This document shows positions 34,851 through 43,042 of a DNA stretch of 64,000 bases, one piece after another. The stretch comes from JBFIHF01 sp964411125. GTDB taxonomy: Bacteria; Myxococcota_A; Bradymonadia; Bradymonadales; Bradymonadaceae. The notes under the pieces were generated by a model, which saw nothing but the letters and a program-made list of their open reading frames with translations, had not been told where the DNA came from and ran no database searches. Numbering within the stretch: position 1 is the first letter of the stretch; each line of letters opens with the position of its first letter. The DNA lies in assembly GCA_964411125.1 (NCBI GenBank), contig CAYPJU010000002.1:124001-188000 (forward strand). Reading direction: 5' to 3'. A program made the position numbers and the translations under genes.

Positions 34851-35577
34851 GAACGTCACCAAGCGCCACTTCGGCCGCCCGGTGCTGCGCAACGTGAGCT
34901 TCGAGGTCCCCGACGGGACGAACCTCGGGCTGATCGGCCCGGGCGGCGCCGGAAAGTCTCTGCTGCTGAAGATCATCTGCGGGCTGGTCGAACCCGACGA
35001 AGGGGCGACTTACATCGACGGGACGAAGGTCCAGGGGCTCTCGGTGACCGAGCTCGATCGCCTGCGCTTCGACATCGGCATGTTGTTCCAGAACTACGCC
35101 CTCTTCGACTTCATGAACGTCGCGGACAACATCGCGTTCCCGCTCCGGCAAGAGGGGAAGCTCTCCGAAGGAGAGATCGAGGAGAAAGTCCAAGCGATGC
35201 TCGAACTCGTAGGGCTCCCGACGATCGGAAAGCAATTCCCCAACGAGCTGTCGGGAGGGATGAAGAAGCGCGTGAGCTTTTGTCGAGCCGTGATCCCGGA
35301 GCCACCGATCATCTTCTACGACGACCCCACCGCCGGGCTCGATCCGGTGACGAGCTCGAAGATCTTCATGCTGCTGGAGCAGCTCCGCGACGAGCGTGGG
35401 GTCACGTCGATCACGATCAGCCACGACATCGACGGGATCAAAGGAATCTGCGACAACTTCGCCCTCATCGATCGCGGTGGGCTCGTCTTCACCGGGTCCC
35501 GCGACGAAATCGAACGATGCGAAATCCCGCTCGTCCAGCAGTTCTGGCAGGGCTTCTCCGACGACGTGCTGGGATGA
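34837..35577 (+). CDS. MlaF-type ABC ATPase, copy 1
   Basis: A 246-residue ABC ATPase of the MlaF/MKL branch that powers lipid transport between membranes. Walker A is IGPGGAGKSLLL, the Q-loop is MLFQNYALFD, the signature is LSGGMKKRV, Walker B is IIFYDDPTAGLDP and the H-loop is SHD. The signature LSGGM is standard for the branch. It overlaps the TPR lipoprotein and the permease gene that follows (ATGA), giving tight coupling. Confidence 0.92.
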   Translation: MIAVENVTKRHFGRPVLRNVSFEVPDGTNLGLIGPGGAGKSLLLKIICGLVEPDEGATYIDGTKVQGLSVTELDRLRFDIGMLFQNYALFDFMNVADNIAFPLRQEGKLSEGEIEEKVQAMLELVGLPTIGKQFPNELSGGMKKRVSFCRAVIPEPPIIFYDDPTAGLDPVTSSKIFMLLEQLRDERGVTSITISHDIDGIKGICDNFALIDRGGLVFTGSRDEIERCEIPLVQQFWQGFSDDVLG

Positions 35578-36368
35578 CGACCGACACTGCAAGACTACCT
35601 CGCCGCATTCTCCAGCAGGCCGGGGACGAGTTTCTCCGGTGGTCGGCGGAGGTCGGCGGCATGTTGATGCTGACGCTCGCCATCTTCCGTTCGCTCTTTC
35701 CGCCGCGGCTCGACGGTCCGGAGACGTGGCGCAACATGCACCGCGTCGGCGTGAAGAGCTTCCCCATCGTCGTCGTCACGGCGCTCCTGACCGGCGCGAT
35801 CATGGTGATCCAGAGCGGGATGTACATCGAGCAGTACGGCGCCTACGGGTTGCTCGGCTGGGGCGCCGGCTACAGCGTCCTTCGCGAGGTGGGGCCCATC
35901 ATGATCGGGCTGATGTTCTCGGGGCGGGTCGGAGCCAACAACACCGCGGAGCTCGGCACGATGAAGGTCACCGACCAGGTGGACGCCCTGCGCGCGCTGG
36001 CGATCGACCCGATCGCGTACCTGGTGATGCCCCGCTTTCTCTCGATGATCGTGATGATGTTCGCGCTGGTGGTGGTGGGCGATTTCACGGCGCTCCTCGG
36101 TGGTGCCGCGACCAGTGAGATTCTCCTGGGCGTCGACATGGAACTCTTCGCATGGAGCATCGTCACGTACGTGCGCCTCGAGGATTTCACGCACGGCCTG
36201 GTGAAGGCCGTCGCGTTCGGCTTCGCCATCGCGATCATCAGTTGTCACTTCGGCATGCGGACGACGGGGGGCGCGACCGGCGTCGGCCGCGCCGTGAACG
36301 CTTCGGTCGTCGGCAGCGCCATCGCGATCTTCGTGCTCGATTACTTCATCACCTACCTCTACCTCTGA
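35574..36368 (+). CDS. MlaE-type permease, copy 1
   Basis: A 264-residue inner-membrane permease with about five helices. The MlaE family pattern is seen: a helix with VVVTALLTGAIMVIQSGMYIEQYGA, then REVGPIMIGLMFSGRVGANNTAELGTMKVTDQVDALRALAIDP, the typical coupling region. MlaE pairs with MlaF and moves phospholipids. Its start overlaps the ATPase stop, and its stop overlaps the second permease by one base. Confidence 0.93.
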   Translation: MTTDTARLPRRILQQAGDEFLRWSAEVGGMLMLTLAIFRSLFPPRLDGPETWRNMHRVGVKSFPIVVVTALLTGAIMVIQSGMYIEQYGAYGLLGWGAGYSVLREVGPIMIGLMFSGRVGANNTAELGTMKVTDQVDALRALAIDPIAYLVMPRFLSMIVMMFALVVVGDFTALLGGAATSEILLGVDMELFAWSIVTYVRLEDFTHGLVKAVAFGFAIAIISCHFGMRTTGGATGVGRAVNASVVGSAIAIFVLDYFITYLYL

Positions 36369-37210
36369 TGAGCGCAACGACCACCAACGACGCCTCGGCG
36401 ACGGCCGACGAGCAGCCCGGTCTCGGCCAGCGATTCCTCGGATCGTTCGGGGAGCCGATCGTCGAGTCGACTCGTCAGATCCGGGAGATCGGCGAAGTCT
36501 TCGTCCTGACGATGTATTACCTCGTACGCGGAAAGCGGCGGTGGGGGGCGATGTGGGAGCAGGCCCACGAAGTCGGCAACAGGTCCCTCGTGTTCATCGC
36601 GGTGACCCTGGGCTTTCTGGGGATGATCCTCATCTACCAGTCGGGGTACCAGGCGATGAAAATCACCGGCGACCTCCAACTCCTCGGCGGGCTCTTCCTT
36701 CAACTGTTGCTGCGAGAGTTCGCCCCCACGATCACGGCGATGATGTTCGCGACCCGCGTAGCGACGGGGATGGCGGCCGAGATCGGAAGCATGGTCGTCA
36801 CCGAGCAGGTCGACGCGCTCAAGATGACCGCGGCGCAGCCGATCGACTATCTGGTGGTGCCGCGCTTCGTCGCTTGCGTCGTGATGATGGTATGCCTCAC
36901 GGTGTTCGCGGTGCTCGTCTCGTACATCGCCGGGGCGCTGACGGCGTATTCGTCGTTCGGCGTGAACTTCCGCACCTTCTTCGACCTCGGCTTCATCACC
37001 TGGTTCGACGTCTGCATCGGCCTGACCAAGGCACTCGCCTACGGAATGGCGATCCCGGTCATCGCCTGCCATTCGGGCCTCGTCGTCTTCGGTGGCTCGG
37101 AAGGCGTGGGCCGCGCCACGACGCAGGCGGTCGTGAACGCTTCGCTCGCCGTCGTCATCTTGGACTTCCTCATCTCCGGACTCGGCTATGTCGTACTCGC
37201 GCTGTTTTAG
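36368..37210 (+). CDS. MlaE-type permease, copy 2
   Basis: A 280-residue permease related to copy 1 but clearly diverged. It keeps the coupling segment (EFAPTITAMMFATRVATGMAAEIGSMVVTEQVDALKMTAAQP) and has a longer N-terminus. A pair of different permeases suggests that the pore is a heterodimer, whereas MlaE is normally a homodimer. Its last 23 bases overlap the barrel gene. Confidence 0.92.
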   Translation: MSATTTNDASATADEQPGLGQRFLGSFGEPIVESTRQIREIGEVFVLTMYYLVRGKRRWGAMWEQAHEVGNRSLVFIAVTLGFLGMILIYQSGYQAMKITGDLQLLGGLFLQLLLREFAPTITAMMFATRVATGMAAEIGSMVVTEQVDALKMTAAQPIDYLVVPRFVACVVMMVCLTVFAVLVSYIAGALTAYSSFGVNFRTFFDLGFITWFDVCIGLTKALAYGMAIPVIACHSGLVVFGGSEGVGRATTQAVVNASLAVVILDFLISGLGYVVLALF

Positions 37211-37814
37211 CTGGCTCGCCCTCTCCTTCTGCGTCTTCGCCGCCTCGGAGGTCTCCGCGCAGTCGCGCGTCGGGGAACAGTGGCTCGCCGCGGGGATGAC
37301 GCTCTCGCCGGGTTTCGTGCACCACCAGCGTTACGGCTCGACAGACCGCACGACGACGATCGGCGGGCTTCGTGCGCGCCTCGGACTGCATCACCTCGTC
37401 ACTTCGCGGCTAGTGATGGCGGCCGAGGTCGAGCTCGGCCAGGGCTGGTACAACCGTCATCGCGCGGCCCCCGACGGCTACGCCGACAGCGACCATCATT
37501 TCGCGTGGCAGGCGGGAGTGATGGGACGTTTCCTCTTCCGCGACGACGGGACGGGCCCGGTCGTCGGCACCGGCCTCCACATCTACCGCGCCGCGCTCGA
37601 AGAGGCGCCGGTGCAATCCCTCGCCTTCGACGTGCGTCCCGGCTGGTACCTGTGGAAGGGGGACGAGTTCGTCCTCTTCGAGCTCGGATACGCGATCCCG
37701 TTCCTCGAAGGGTTGGCGCTCCCGACCGACTTCAGCGGGCAACCGAACCCCGACCTGGTCGAGAAGGCGTGGACGCTGCACCGCTTCGCGATCGGACTCA
37801 GCTACGGGTTCTGA
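37188..37814 (+). CDS. Small outer-membrane beta-barrel-like protein
   Basis: A 208-residue secreted protein. A signal peptide (SWLALSFCVFAASEVSAQS, about 8-26) is followed by alternating aromatic and Gly-rich strands (VMAAEVELGQGWYN, FLFRDDGTGPVVGTGLHIYR, FELGYAIPF) and a C-terminal Phe (GLSYGF), the mark of many outer-membrane barrels. It overlaps the second permease and sits 2 bases before the second ATPase, so it probably acts with the lipid transporter at the outer membrane. Confidence 0.78.
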   Translation: MSYSRCFSWLALSFCVFAASEVSAQSRVGEQWLAAGMTLSPGFVHHQRYGSTDRTTTIGGLRARLGLHHLVTSRLVMAAEVELGQGWYNRHRAAPDGYADSDHHFAWQAGVMGRFLFRDDGTGPVVGTGLHIYRAALEEAPVQSLAFDVRPGWYLWKGDEFVLFELGYAIPFLEGLALPTDFSGQPNPDLVEKAWTLHRFAIGLSYGF

Positions 37815-37816
37815 CG

Positions 37817-38566
37817 ATGGGACGCATCACCTTCGAGAACATCCACAAAGCGTTCGGCTCCAAGGTGGTTTTGCGCGGCGTCGACCTCGTCGTCGAGCCC
37901 GGCGAAGTCTTCTTCATCATCGGGCAATCCGGCGCCGGAAAGAGCGTCCTCGTGAAGCACCTCATCGGCCTGATCGAACCCGACGAGGGGCGCATCTTCC
38001 TCGACGATCTGGAGGTGACGAACCTCAAGGAGAAGGAGCTCTATCCGGTCCGAAAGCGGTGCGCGATGGTGTTCCAGAATTCGACGCTCTTCGACTCGAT
38101 GACGCTCCAGGAGAACGTCGCGCTCCCCATCCGTAAGCACAAGCCCGTCTCGCAGTCGGAGGCGGCGGCCGAAGCGATCGAGAAGCTCGAGCTCGTCGGC
38201 ATGGCCGAATACGCCGACCGCTACCCCGCCGACTTCGGCGACGGGATGCGCAAGAAGGTCGCCATCGCCCGCGCCCTCACCCTCGACCCCGAATACGTCA
38301 TCTTCGACGAGCCCACCACCGGCATCGACCCCATCTCCGCCGCCATGGTCGACAAGCTGATCCGACACCTCGCCGACCACCACGGCGTCACCAGCATCGT
38401 CATCTCCCACGACCTCCGCAGCATCTTCGGCATCGCCGACCGCATCGCCATGCTCTACCAGGGCAAACTCATCCTCGACGGAACCCAGTCCGACTTCCGG
38501 GAGTCTTCGGACGCTATCGTGCAGCAGTTCATCAACGGGCGGCCCGACGGTCCGATGGAGGTCTAA
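37817..38566 (+). CDS. MlaF-type ABC ATPase, copy 2, with altered signature
   Basis: A 249-residue ABC ATPase. Walker A is IIGQSGAGKSVL, the Q-loop is MVFQNSTLFD, Walker B is YVIFDEPTTGIDP and the H-loop is SHDL. The signature motif reads FGDGMRKKV, where LSGGM would be expected, so the Ser that touches the ATP gamma-phosphate is replaced. Together with copy 1 it could form a heterodimer with one consensus and one degenerate site. The last 20 codons are repeated inverted just after the stop. No MCE-domain (MlaD) gene is in the window. Confidence 0.9.
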   Translation: MGRITFENIHKAFGSKVVLRGVDLVVEPGEVFFIIGQSGAGKSVLVKHLIGLIEPDEGRIFLDDLEVTNLKEKELYPVRKRCAMVFQNSTLFDSMTLQENVALPIRKHKPVSQSEAAAEAIEKLELVGMAEYADRYPADFGDGMRKKVAIARALTLDPEYVIFDEPTTGIDPISAAMVDKLIRHLADHHGVTSIVISHDLRSIFGIADRIAMLYQGKLILDGTQSDFRESSDAIVQQFINGRPDGPMEV

Positions 38567-38629
38567 CGGCGCCGGGCCGCCCGTTGATGAACTGCTGCAC
38601 GATAGCGTCCGAAGACTCCCGAAGTCGGA
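38489..38629. repeat. 57/58-bp inverted copy of the ABC gene's 3' end
   Basis: The last 58 bases before the tail of the ATPase gene (38489-38546) recur as a reverse complement at 38573-38629, differing by one single-base gap. The stop codon lies in the 26-base loop. The left arm is plainly coding, since the residues fit the MlaF C-terminus. The right arm is therefore a copied, inverted gene end. It is about 70 bases from a scaffold gap, so a library or assembly fold-back must be kept in mind. Confidence 0.85.
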
Positions 38630-38893
38630 GCGCGCTTCGCGCGCTGGGGGAACGGCGCTTCGCGCCGTTGGGGGACCGGCCTTCGGCCGGTGCGGGACCG
38701 NNNNNNNNNNNNNNNNNNNNNNNNNNNNNNNNNNNNNNNNNNNNNNNNNNNNNNNNNNNNNNNNNNNNNNNNNNNNNNNNNNNNNNNNNNNNNNNNNNNN
38801 GGGGGAACGGCGCTTCGCGCCGTTGGGGGACCGGCCTTCGGCCGGTGCGGGACCGTGCTTCGCACGGTGCGGGACCGCGCTGCGCGCGGTGTA
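38629..38893. repeat. Array of UUCG-loop hairpins (left arm)
   Basis: Tandem hairpins of about 17-19 bases, each with a different stem but a ttcg loop (or tgcg in the last): for example accggcc-ttcg-ggccggt and accgtgc-ttcg-gcacggt. They are separated by short spacers such as gggg or gcgg. The stem changes are matched on both sides. A 100-N gap with duplicated flanks interrupts the array. No gene is present. Confidence 0.85.
38701..38800. other. 100-N assembly gap with 55-bp duplicated flanks (probably spurious)
   Basis: The 55 bases before (38646-38700) and after (38801-38855) the gap are identical, the same length as at the first gap. The likely truth is a direct overlap, so one copy of the hairpin block and the N run should be removed. 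Confidence 0.9.
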
Positions 38894-38956
38894 TTTTGAT
38901 TCGGAAGTCGATGGGACCCCGACTCTCGCGACCATGCCCCGACAGCAGAATGGAGA

Positions 38957-39071
38957 ACACCGCGCGAAGCGCGGTCCACCACCGTGCGAAGCACGGTCCA
39001 CCAACGGCGCGAAGCGCCGTTCCCCCACCGCGCGAAGCGCGGTCCCCCAGCGGACGAGCTTTGCTCGTCCG
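38957..39071. repeat. Array of GAAG/UUCG hairpins (right arm, mirrored)
   Basis: Four hairpins with loops gaag (ttcg on the other strand), followed by a longer hairpin, gcggacgagc-ttt-gctcgtccgc, ending at the puuD stop. Stem types appear in nearly the mirror order of the left array, so the two arrays together make a giant palindrome around about 65 bases of less GC-rich sequence (38894-38956). No T-run is present. Confidence 0.85.
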
Positions 39072-40268
39072 CTACGGCATGCCGTTCACCACCCAGGCGG
39101 CGAGTGCGACGCGTTCTTCTTCGGTCATGCCGGTCTTGTTGGCCATCGGCATGGTCTGCATGTCGTAGACGCGGGCTTTCATGCGGGGGGCCCATTTGCG
39201 GATGTCGGCCTCGGTGTCGAAGACGACGCCGTTGGGGGCGACGGTGAAGACATCGTCGGTGGGTTGGCTGGCGTGGCACTGGACGCAGCGGGTGGAGACG
39301 ATCACCTGGACGTCGTTGAAGGTCACTTCACCGGCGGTGGAGACGGGGGGCAGGCTGCCGCCGTCGTTCTTCGGCATCGTGACCCAGGCGAGGCAGCCGA
39401 GCGCTACGAGGCCGACGGGCATCGTCCACGCCCACTTGTTCGAGACGTGGCGGACGTTGAAGTGGTGGCGAACGGCGATGCCGACCGCGGAGATGCCGGC
39501 GAGGATCAGCCATGCGTGCTCGTGGCCGTAGGTCGAGGGGAAGTGGTTGCTGATCATGATGAACAGCACGGGGAGCGTGAAGTAGTTGTTGTGGCGCGAC
39601 CGCAGGCCGGCGTAGATGCCGTGCCACGCTTCGGGCTCCTTGCCCTCCTTTGCGGCGGCGACGAGGCGGCGCTGTCCCGGAATGATGACCATCAGGACGT
39701 TCCCCGCCATCATCGTGCCGATCATCGCGCCGATGTGGATGTAGACCGCACGGGGAGCGAGGAACTGGGAGAGGCCGTAGGCGACGGCGGTCAGGAACCC
39801 GAACATCACCGCCAGCATCAGGGTCGGGCGTTTGAGCAACGGAGTCCGGCAGAGAACGTCGTAGACGATCCAGCCGACCGCGAGCGCCCCGAGGCCGATG
39901 CCGATCGACGCGCCCGGGCTGATGTCCGCGACCGCGGCGTCGATCATGTAGACGCTCGCGTTCATGTAATAGACGATCACGAGCAGGCAAAATCCGGTGA
40001 TCCAGGTCGCGTACGCTTCCCATTTGAACCAGTGCAGGTTCTGCGGCAGCTCGGCCGGCGCGACCTTGTACTTCTCGAGGTAGTAGAACCCGCCGCCGTG
40101 GATCGCCCACAGATCGCCGGCGAGGCCTTCGCGAAGGTCCGGTTTGTTCTTCTCGAGATGGTTCTCGAGGAAGACGAAGTAGAACGATGCTCCGATCCAG
40201 GCGACGCCGACGATGACGTGCAGCCAACGGACGAGGAGATTCAACCATTCGATGACGTGGGGAGCCAT
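39072..40268 (-). CDS. puuD: Urate hydroxylase PuuD-like membrane protein with cytochrome c domain
   Basis: A 398-residue protein. About eight membrane helices (the urate oxidase/DUF989 domain, residues 1-300, starting HVIEWLNLLVRWLHVIVGVAWIGASFYF) are followed by a cytochrome c domain with haem site CVQCH near 328-332 and a late MPMANK that can supply the Met ligand. PuuD-type proteins turn urate to 5-hydroxyisourate and pass electrons to the chain. No other purine-degradation gene lies nearby, so the assignment rests on the family architecture. It ends in the hairpin array. Confidence 0.9.
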   Translation of the reverse strand: MAPHVIEWLNLLVRWLHVIVGVAWIGASFYFVFLENHLEKNKPDLREGLAGDLWAIHGGGFYYLEKYKVAPAELPQNLHWFKWEAYATWITGFCLLVIVYYMNASVYMIDAAVADISPGASIGIGLGALAVGWIVYDVLCRTPLLKRPTLMLAVMFGFLTAVAYGLSQFLAPRAVYIHIGAMIGTMMAGNVLMVIIPGQRRLVAAAKEGKEPEAWHGIYAGLRSRHNNYFTLPVLFIMISNHFPSTYGHEHAWLILAGISAVGIAVRHHFNVRHVSNKWAWTMPVGLVALGCLAWVTMPKNDGGSLPPVSTAGEVTFNDVQVIVSTRCVQCHASQPTDDVFTVAPNGVVFDTEADIRKWAPRMKARVYDMQTMPMANKTGMTEEERVALAAWVVNGMP

Positions 40269-40326
40269 GACGCTGCCTTACTGACTGGTCCCTTTTTCTG
40301 TAGCACGGATTCCCACGAACCGCAGG

Positions 40327-40995
40327 TCAGTCGAGCGGATCGCACTGGTCGTTGCAGTAGCCGACCCCGATCCAGTGCTCGTCGGCCTGGTTGCACCACT
40401 CGTCGGGCTCGCAGCCTACGCCGCCGTCGAAGTAACAGAGCTTCTGGCAGGTCCCGAGGAACGACATGCAAAACAGGCCCGGAGCGCAACGCTGCTCGGT
40501 GCCGTCGCAGTTCGCCCCTTCCGGTAGTGAATGCCGGTCGGTCTCGACACAGTACGACGAGATGTCGACGTCGGGTCCATTGATGACCTGGGCGATCAGG
40601 CACTGCTCGGTTCCCTCGCAGCCCTCGTTCCGGACGACGTCGCAGAACCCGCGAAACGATTCGTCGTTCACGAGCGGGCACACCTCGCCGGACGGCAGGT
40701 CATCGGGCCCCGAGGTCGTCCCGTTGTTCGTCGCGACGGTACCGTTGTTCGGGACTGACGTTCCGTTGTTCGTCGCGACGGTGCCGTTGTTTGCGGCCGT
40801 CGTTCCGTTGTTCGTCGCGACCGTCGCGTTGTTCGAGCCCCCGTTGTTCGAACCTGCGTTGTTCGTCTCCCCGTCGTCCGGCTGACCGTTGTTCGACGAC
40901 CCTGGATCGTCGATCAGCGGTCCTCCCGACGGACCGGGATCTTCACCGCATGCGGCCAGGGACAGGATGAGTAGGACTGAAAGGAGTGTGCGCAT
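40327..40995 (-). CDS. Lipoprotein with long NNGT linker
   Basis: A 222-residue lipoprotein with signal MRTLLSVLLILSLAAC (Cys16). Residues about 35-95 are a low-complexity linker of Asn-Asn-Gly-Thr/Ala units with Val, Ala or Pro between them; the DNA repeats in loose 12-21-base units at about 40710-40870. The C-terminal part has about 10 Cys (CDVVRNEGCEGTEQC, CDGTEQRCAPGLFC), a small disulfide-rich domain. It is the same design as the lipoprotein at 17176. Function unknown. Confidence 0.7.
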   Translation of the reverse strand: MRTLLSVLLILSLAACGEDPGPSGGPLIDDPGSSNNGQPDDGETNNAGSNNGGSNNATVATNNGTTAANNGTVATNNGTSVPNNGTVATNNGTTSGPDDLPSGEVCPLVNDESFRGFCDVVRNEGCEGTEQCLIAQVINGPDVDISSYCVETDRHSLPEGANCDGTEQRCAPGLFCMSFLGTCQKLCYFDGGVGCEPDEWCNQADEHWIGVGYCNDQCDPLD

Positions 40996-41033
40996 GGATC
41001 GACTCTAGAAGGAATCACGACGCGGATCACGCG

Positions 41034-42050
41034 TCAGATGAGGTCTTCGATTCGCCACTTCGCCTTCACCCCTTCGAAGGCGCGCTCGAACCGCTCGAGA
41101 TCGTTCTTCGCCCCCTCCACACGCCGGATGATGATGTCCTTCGTTCGCTCCGGGAACTGCCGCGCGACGTCACCGTACACCTCCGGATCGCGCTCTCCAC
41201 TGTCACCGACCAGCACGAACTGCCGGCGCGGGAACTCCTCGAACAACTGCGTGATCGCGGAGACCTTGTGCTCCTTGCTGCTGCGGACGAACGCGAGGGG
41301 CGAGCGCACGCTCTTCACTCGAAGCTTGCGCAGGTGGAACGAACCGAGGGGGAACCCGTGCTCCTCCATGAACTCCTCGAAGAATGGTAGGAGCTGCCAT
41401 GGACTCGCCGACACGTAGTGAAACGCCGCCCCCTGTTGCGCGAGCTCGGCGTAGTGTTCGGCGAGCGCCGAAACCGGTTTGAACGGTCGCAGGAACGTGT
41501 TTCGGAGCATCTCGTGGTGGTCCAGGACCGAAGTCACCTTCACGGTGTCGTCGATGTCCGAGACGACCGACAGCCCCTCGGCGGCGAGGACGGGAATCTC
41601 GCGCTCGTCGTCGTCGGTGTCGACGAAGACCCGCACCTTCAGCCGGGGGCCGGCGTCGCCGTCGACAAAATGCCCCACAGCTTCGTCGAGCGGCAGCGTC
41701 AGCTCTCCAATGACGTGCCCGTCCGGCCCCGACTTTCCGATGTCGAAGACCTCGCCCCCCACTTCGACGCGCACGTGCTGGTTCCGTTCGTTGTCGACGA
41801 GAAACGGGCGCACCCGCCGCCGGAACAAGAGCGCTTCGTCCGAGCCCTCCTCGAGCGCGAACGTCTCGCGCAGCTTGTCGACCAGGGCACTGCGAGCCCA
41901 CGACTTGTTCTCGGGTTCGTACACCCACGCGTTGAGCCGAAACCGCAGCTCGTTCGCCTCTTCGTCCGCCACCGCGTAGGTCGGAAAGGTGACGACTATC
42001 TCGGTTTCCCCTTCCAACCACCCCTTGAACTTCGTCCACGTCGTCTTCAT
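41034..42050 (-). CDS. App1-like phosphatase (phosphatidate phosphatase family)
   Basis: A 338-residue protein with a HAD-like phosphatase domain of the App1/DUF2183 family: the nucleophile motif SDIDDTVKVT (near 163-172), then YVSASPWQL and VLVGDSGERDPE. In yeast App1 removes phosphate from phosphatidic acid. The first 150 residues are a beta-rich region with no recognised motif. GAGGAG precedes the ATG at 42050. It is downstream of the kinase operon with 14 bases between, so it may belong to it. The substrate is inferred. Confidence 0.88.
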   Translation of the reverse strand: MKTTWTKFKGWLEGETEIVVTFPTYAVADEEANELRFRLNAWVYEPENKSWARSALVDKLRETFALEEGSDEALLFRRRVRPFLVDNERNQHVRVEVGGEVFDIGKSGPDGHVIGELTLPLDEAVGHFVDGDAGPRLKVRVFVDTDDDEREIPVLAAEGLSVVSDIDDTVKVTSVLDHHEMLRNTFLRPFKPVSALAEHYAELAQQGAAFHYVSASPWQLLPFFEEFMEEHGFPLGSFHLRKLRVKSVRSPLAFVRSSKEHKVSAITQLFEEFPRRQFVLVGDSGERDPEVYGDVARQFPERTKDIIIRRVEGAKNDLERFERAFEGVKAKWRIEDLI

Positions 42051-42064
42051 CTCGCTCCTCGAGC

Positions 42065-43042
42065 CTACCCGGCGATTCGTGAACGCAGAACCTCCAGGAC
42101 CGCGGATCGCATCTCCTCCGCCGACTGCCATCGGCGGGACGGATCCCGCGCGAGCGCCCGGTCCACAATCTGGAGGAAATCGCTCGACAGGTCGGCCTTG
42201 CCTTTCATCTGGCTGACACTCAGCTCGGGGAACATCCCCATCGTCCCCGGGTCCCGGCCGACGACGACCGACCAGAGCGTCGCGCCGAGCGCGTAGAGGT
42301 CGAAGCGGTGGTCGATGTAGGCCTCGTTACCGCCGTCTGCCTCGGGGCCCGCGTAACCTGCCGTGATGCACCCTGCCGTGGGCTCCGTCGTCTTGCCCCC
42401 CAGCCGCAGCGTCACGCCACCGAAGTCGATGAGCGTGAAGTACTCTTCGCCGCTGACGAGTACGTTGGCTGGCTTGAGGTCCTGGTAGACGAAGTAGGCG
42501 GGCTGCCCGCCGACGTCGAACGGCTCGTGCAGCTTTGCCAGGATCGTGAGGAGCTCGCGGGCGAGCGCCAGCAGGTTCACCTCGAGGTTCTGTCGAAATG
42601 CGGGGCTCGTCGCTCGATCTTCCAAAACGTCGCCCTGGATGAACTCGAGCACCAGGAAGGGCTCGCTCTCGAGCACGTCGGACGACAGCTCATAGCTACC
42701 CGCCCTCCCCTCGTACGTTCGCTTCAGCGTCGCCGATCGGTCGACGAAGAAGTGGTTGGGGGACGGCAGATTGTTGAGCCCCTCGTTTCGAAACCGAACG
42801 AGGACCTTCTTCTCCCACTCGAGGATCTTGCGGGTCTCGACGACGAACTTCTCCGCCTCACCCCTGGTATAGGCGAACTGGCGAGCGCGGGGGCCGCTGT
42901 CGTAGCGGGTCGTCTTGATGAGGACACGGTTGTCGGCACATCGCGTGTCGCGCGCGTCGAGCAGGATGCCCATACCGCCGCCATCGGCGAAAACCCCGTC
43001 GATGGCGTAGCGGTCGTCGGCGAGTGTTGCGGGGAGCTTCAA
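42065..43042 (-). CDS. Hanks-type Ser/Thr protein kinase (non-RD)
   Basis: A 325-residue kinase without other domains. The glycine loop is ADGGGMGILL, the ATP Lys is in RVLIKTT, the catalytic loop reads VYQDLKPANVL (His-Arg replaced by Tyr-Gln, so a non-RD kinase), and DFG is IDFGG. The start is a TTG that overlaps the FHA gene's stop as TTGA. Lying directly after the FHA gene, the kinase probably phosphorylates a protein that the FHA domain reads. Confidence 0.88.
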   Translation of the reverse strand: MKLPATLADDRYAIDGVFADGGGMGILLDARDTRCADNRVLIKTTRYDSGPRARQFAYTRGEAEKFVVETRKILEWEKKVLVRFRNEGLNNLPSPNHFFVDRSATLKRTYEGRAGSYELSSDVLESEPFLVLEFIQGDVLEDRATSPAFRQNLEVNLLALARELLTILAKLHEPFDVGGQPAYFVYQDLKPANVLVSGEEYFTLIDFGGVTLRLGGKTTEPTAGCITAGYAGPEADGGNEAYIDHRFDLYALGATLWSVVVGRDPGTMGMFPELSVSQMKGKADLSSDFLQIVDRALARDPSRRWQSAEEMRSAVLEVLRSRIAG

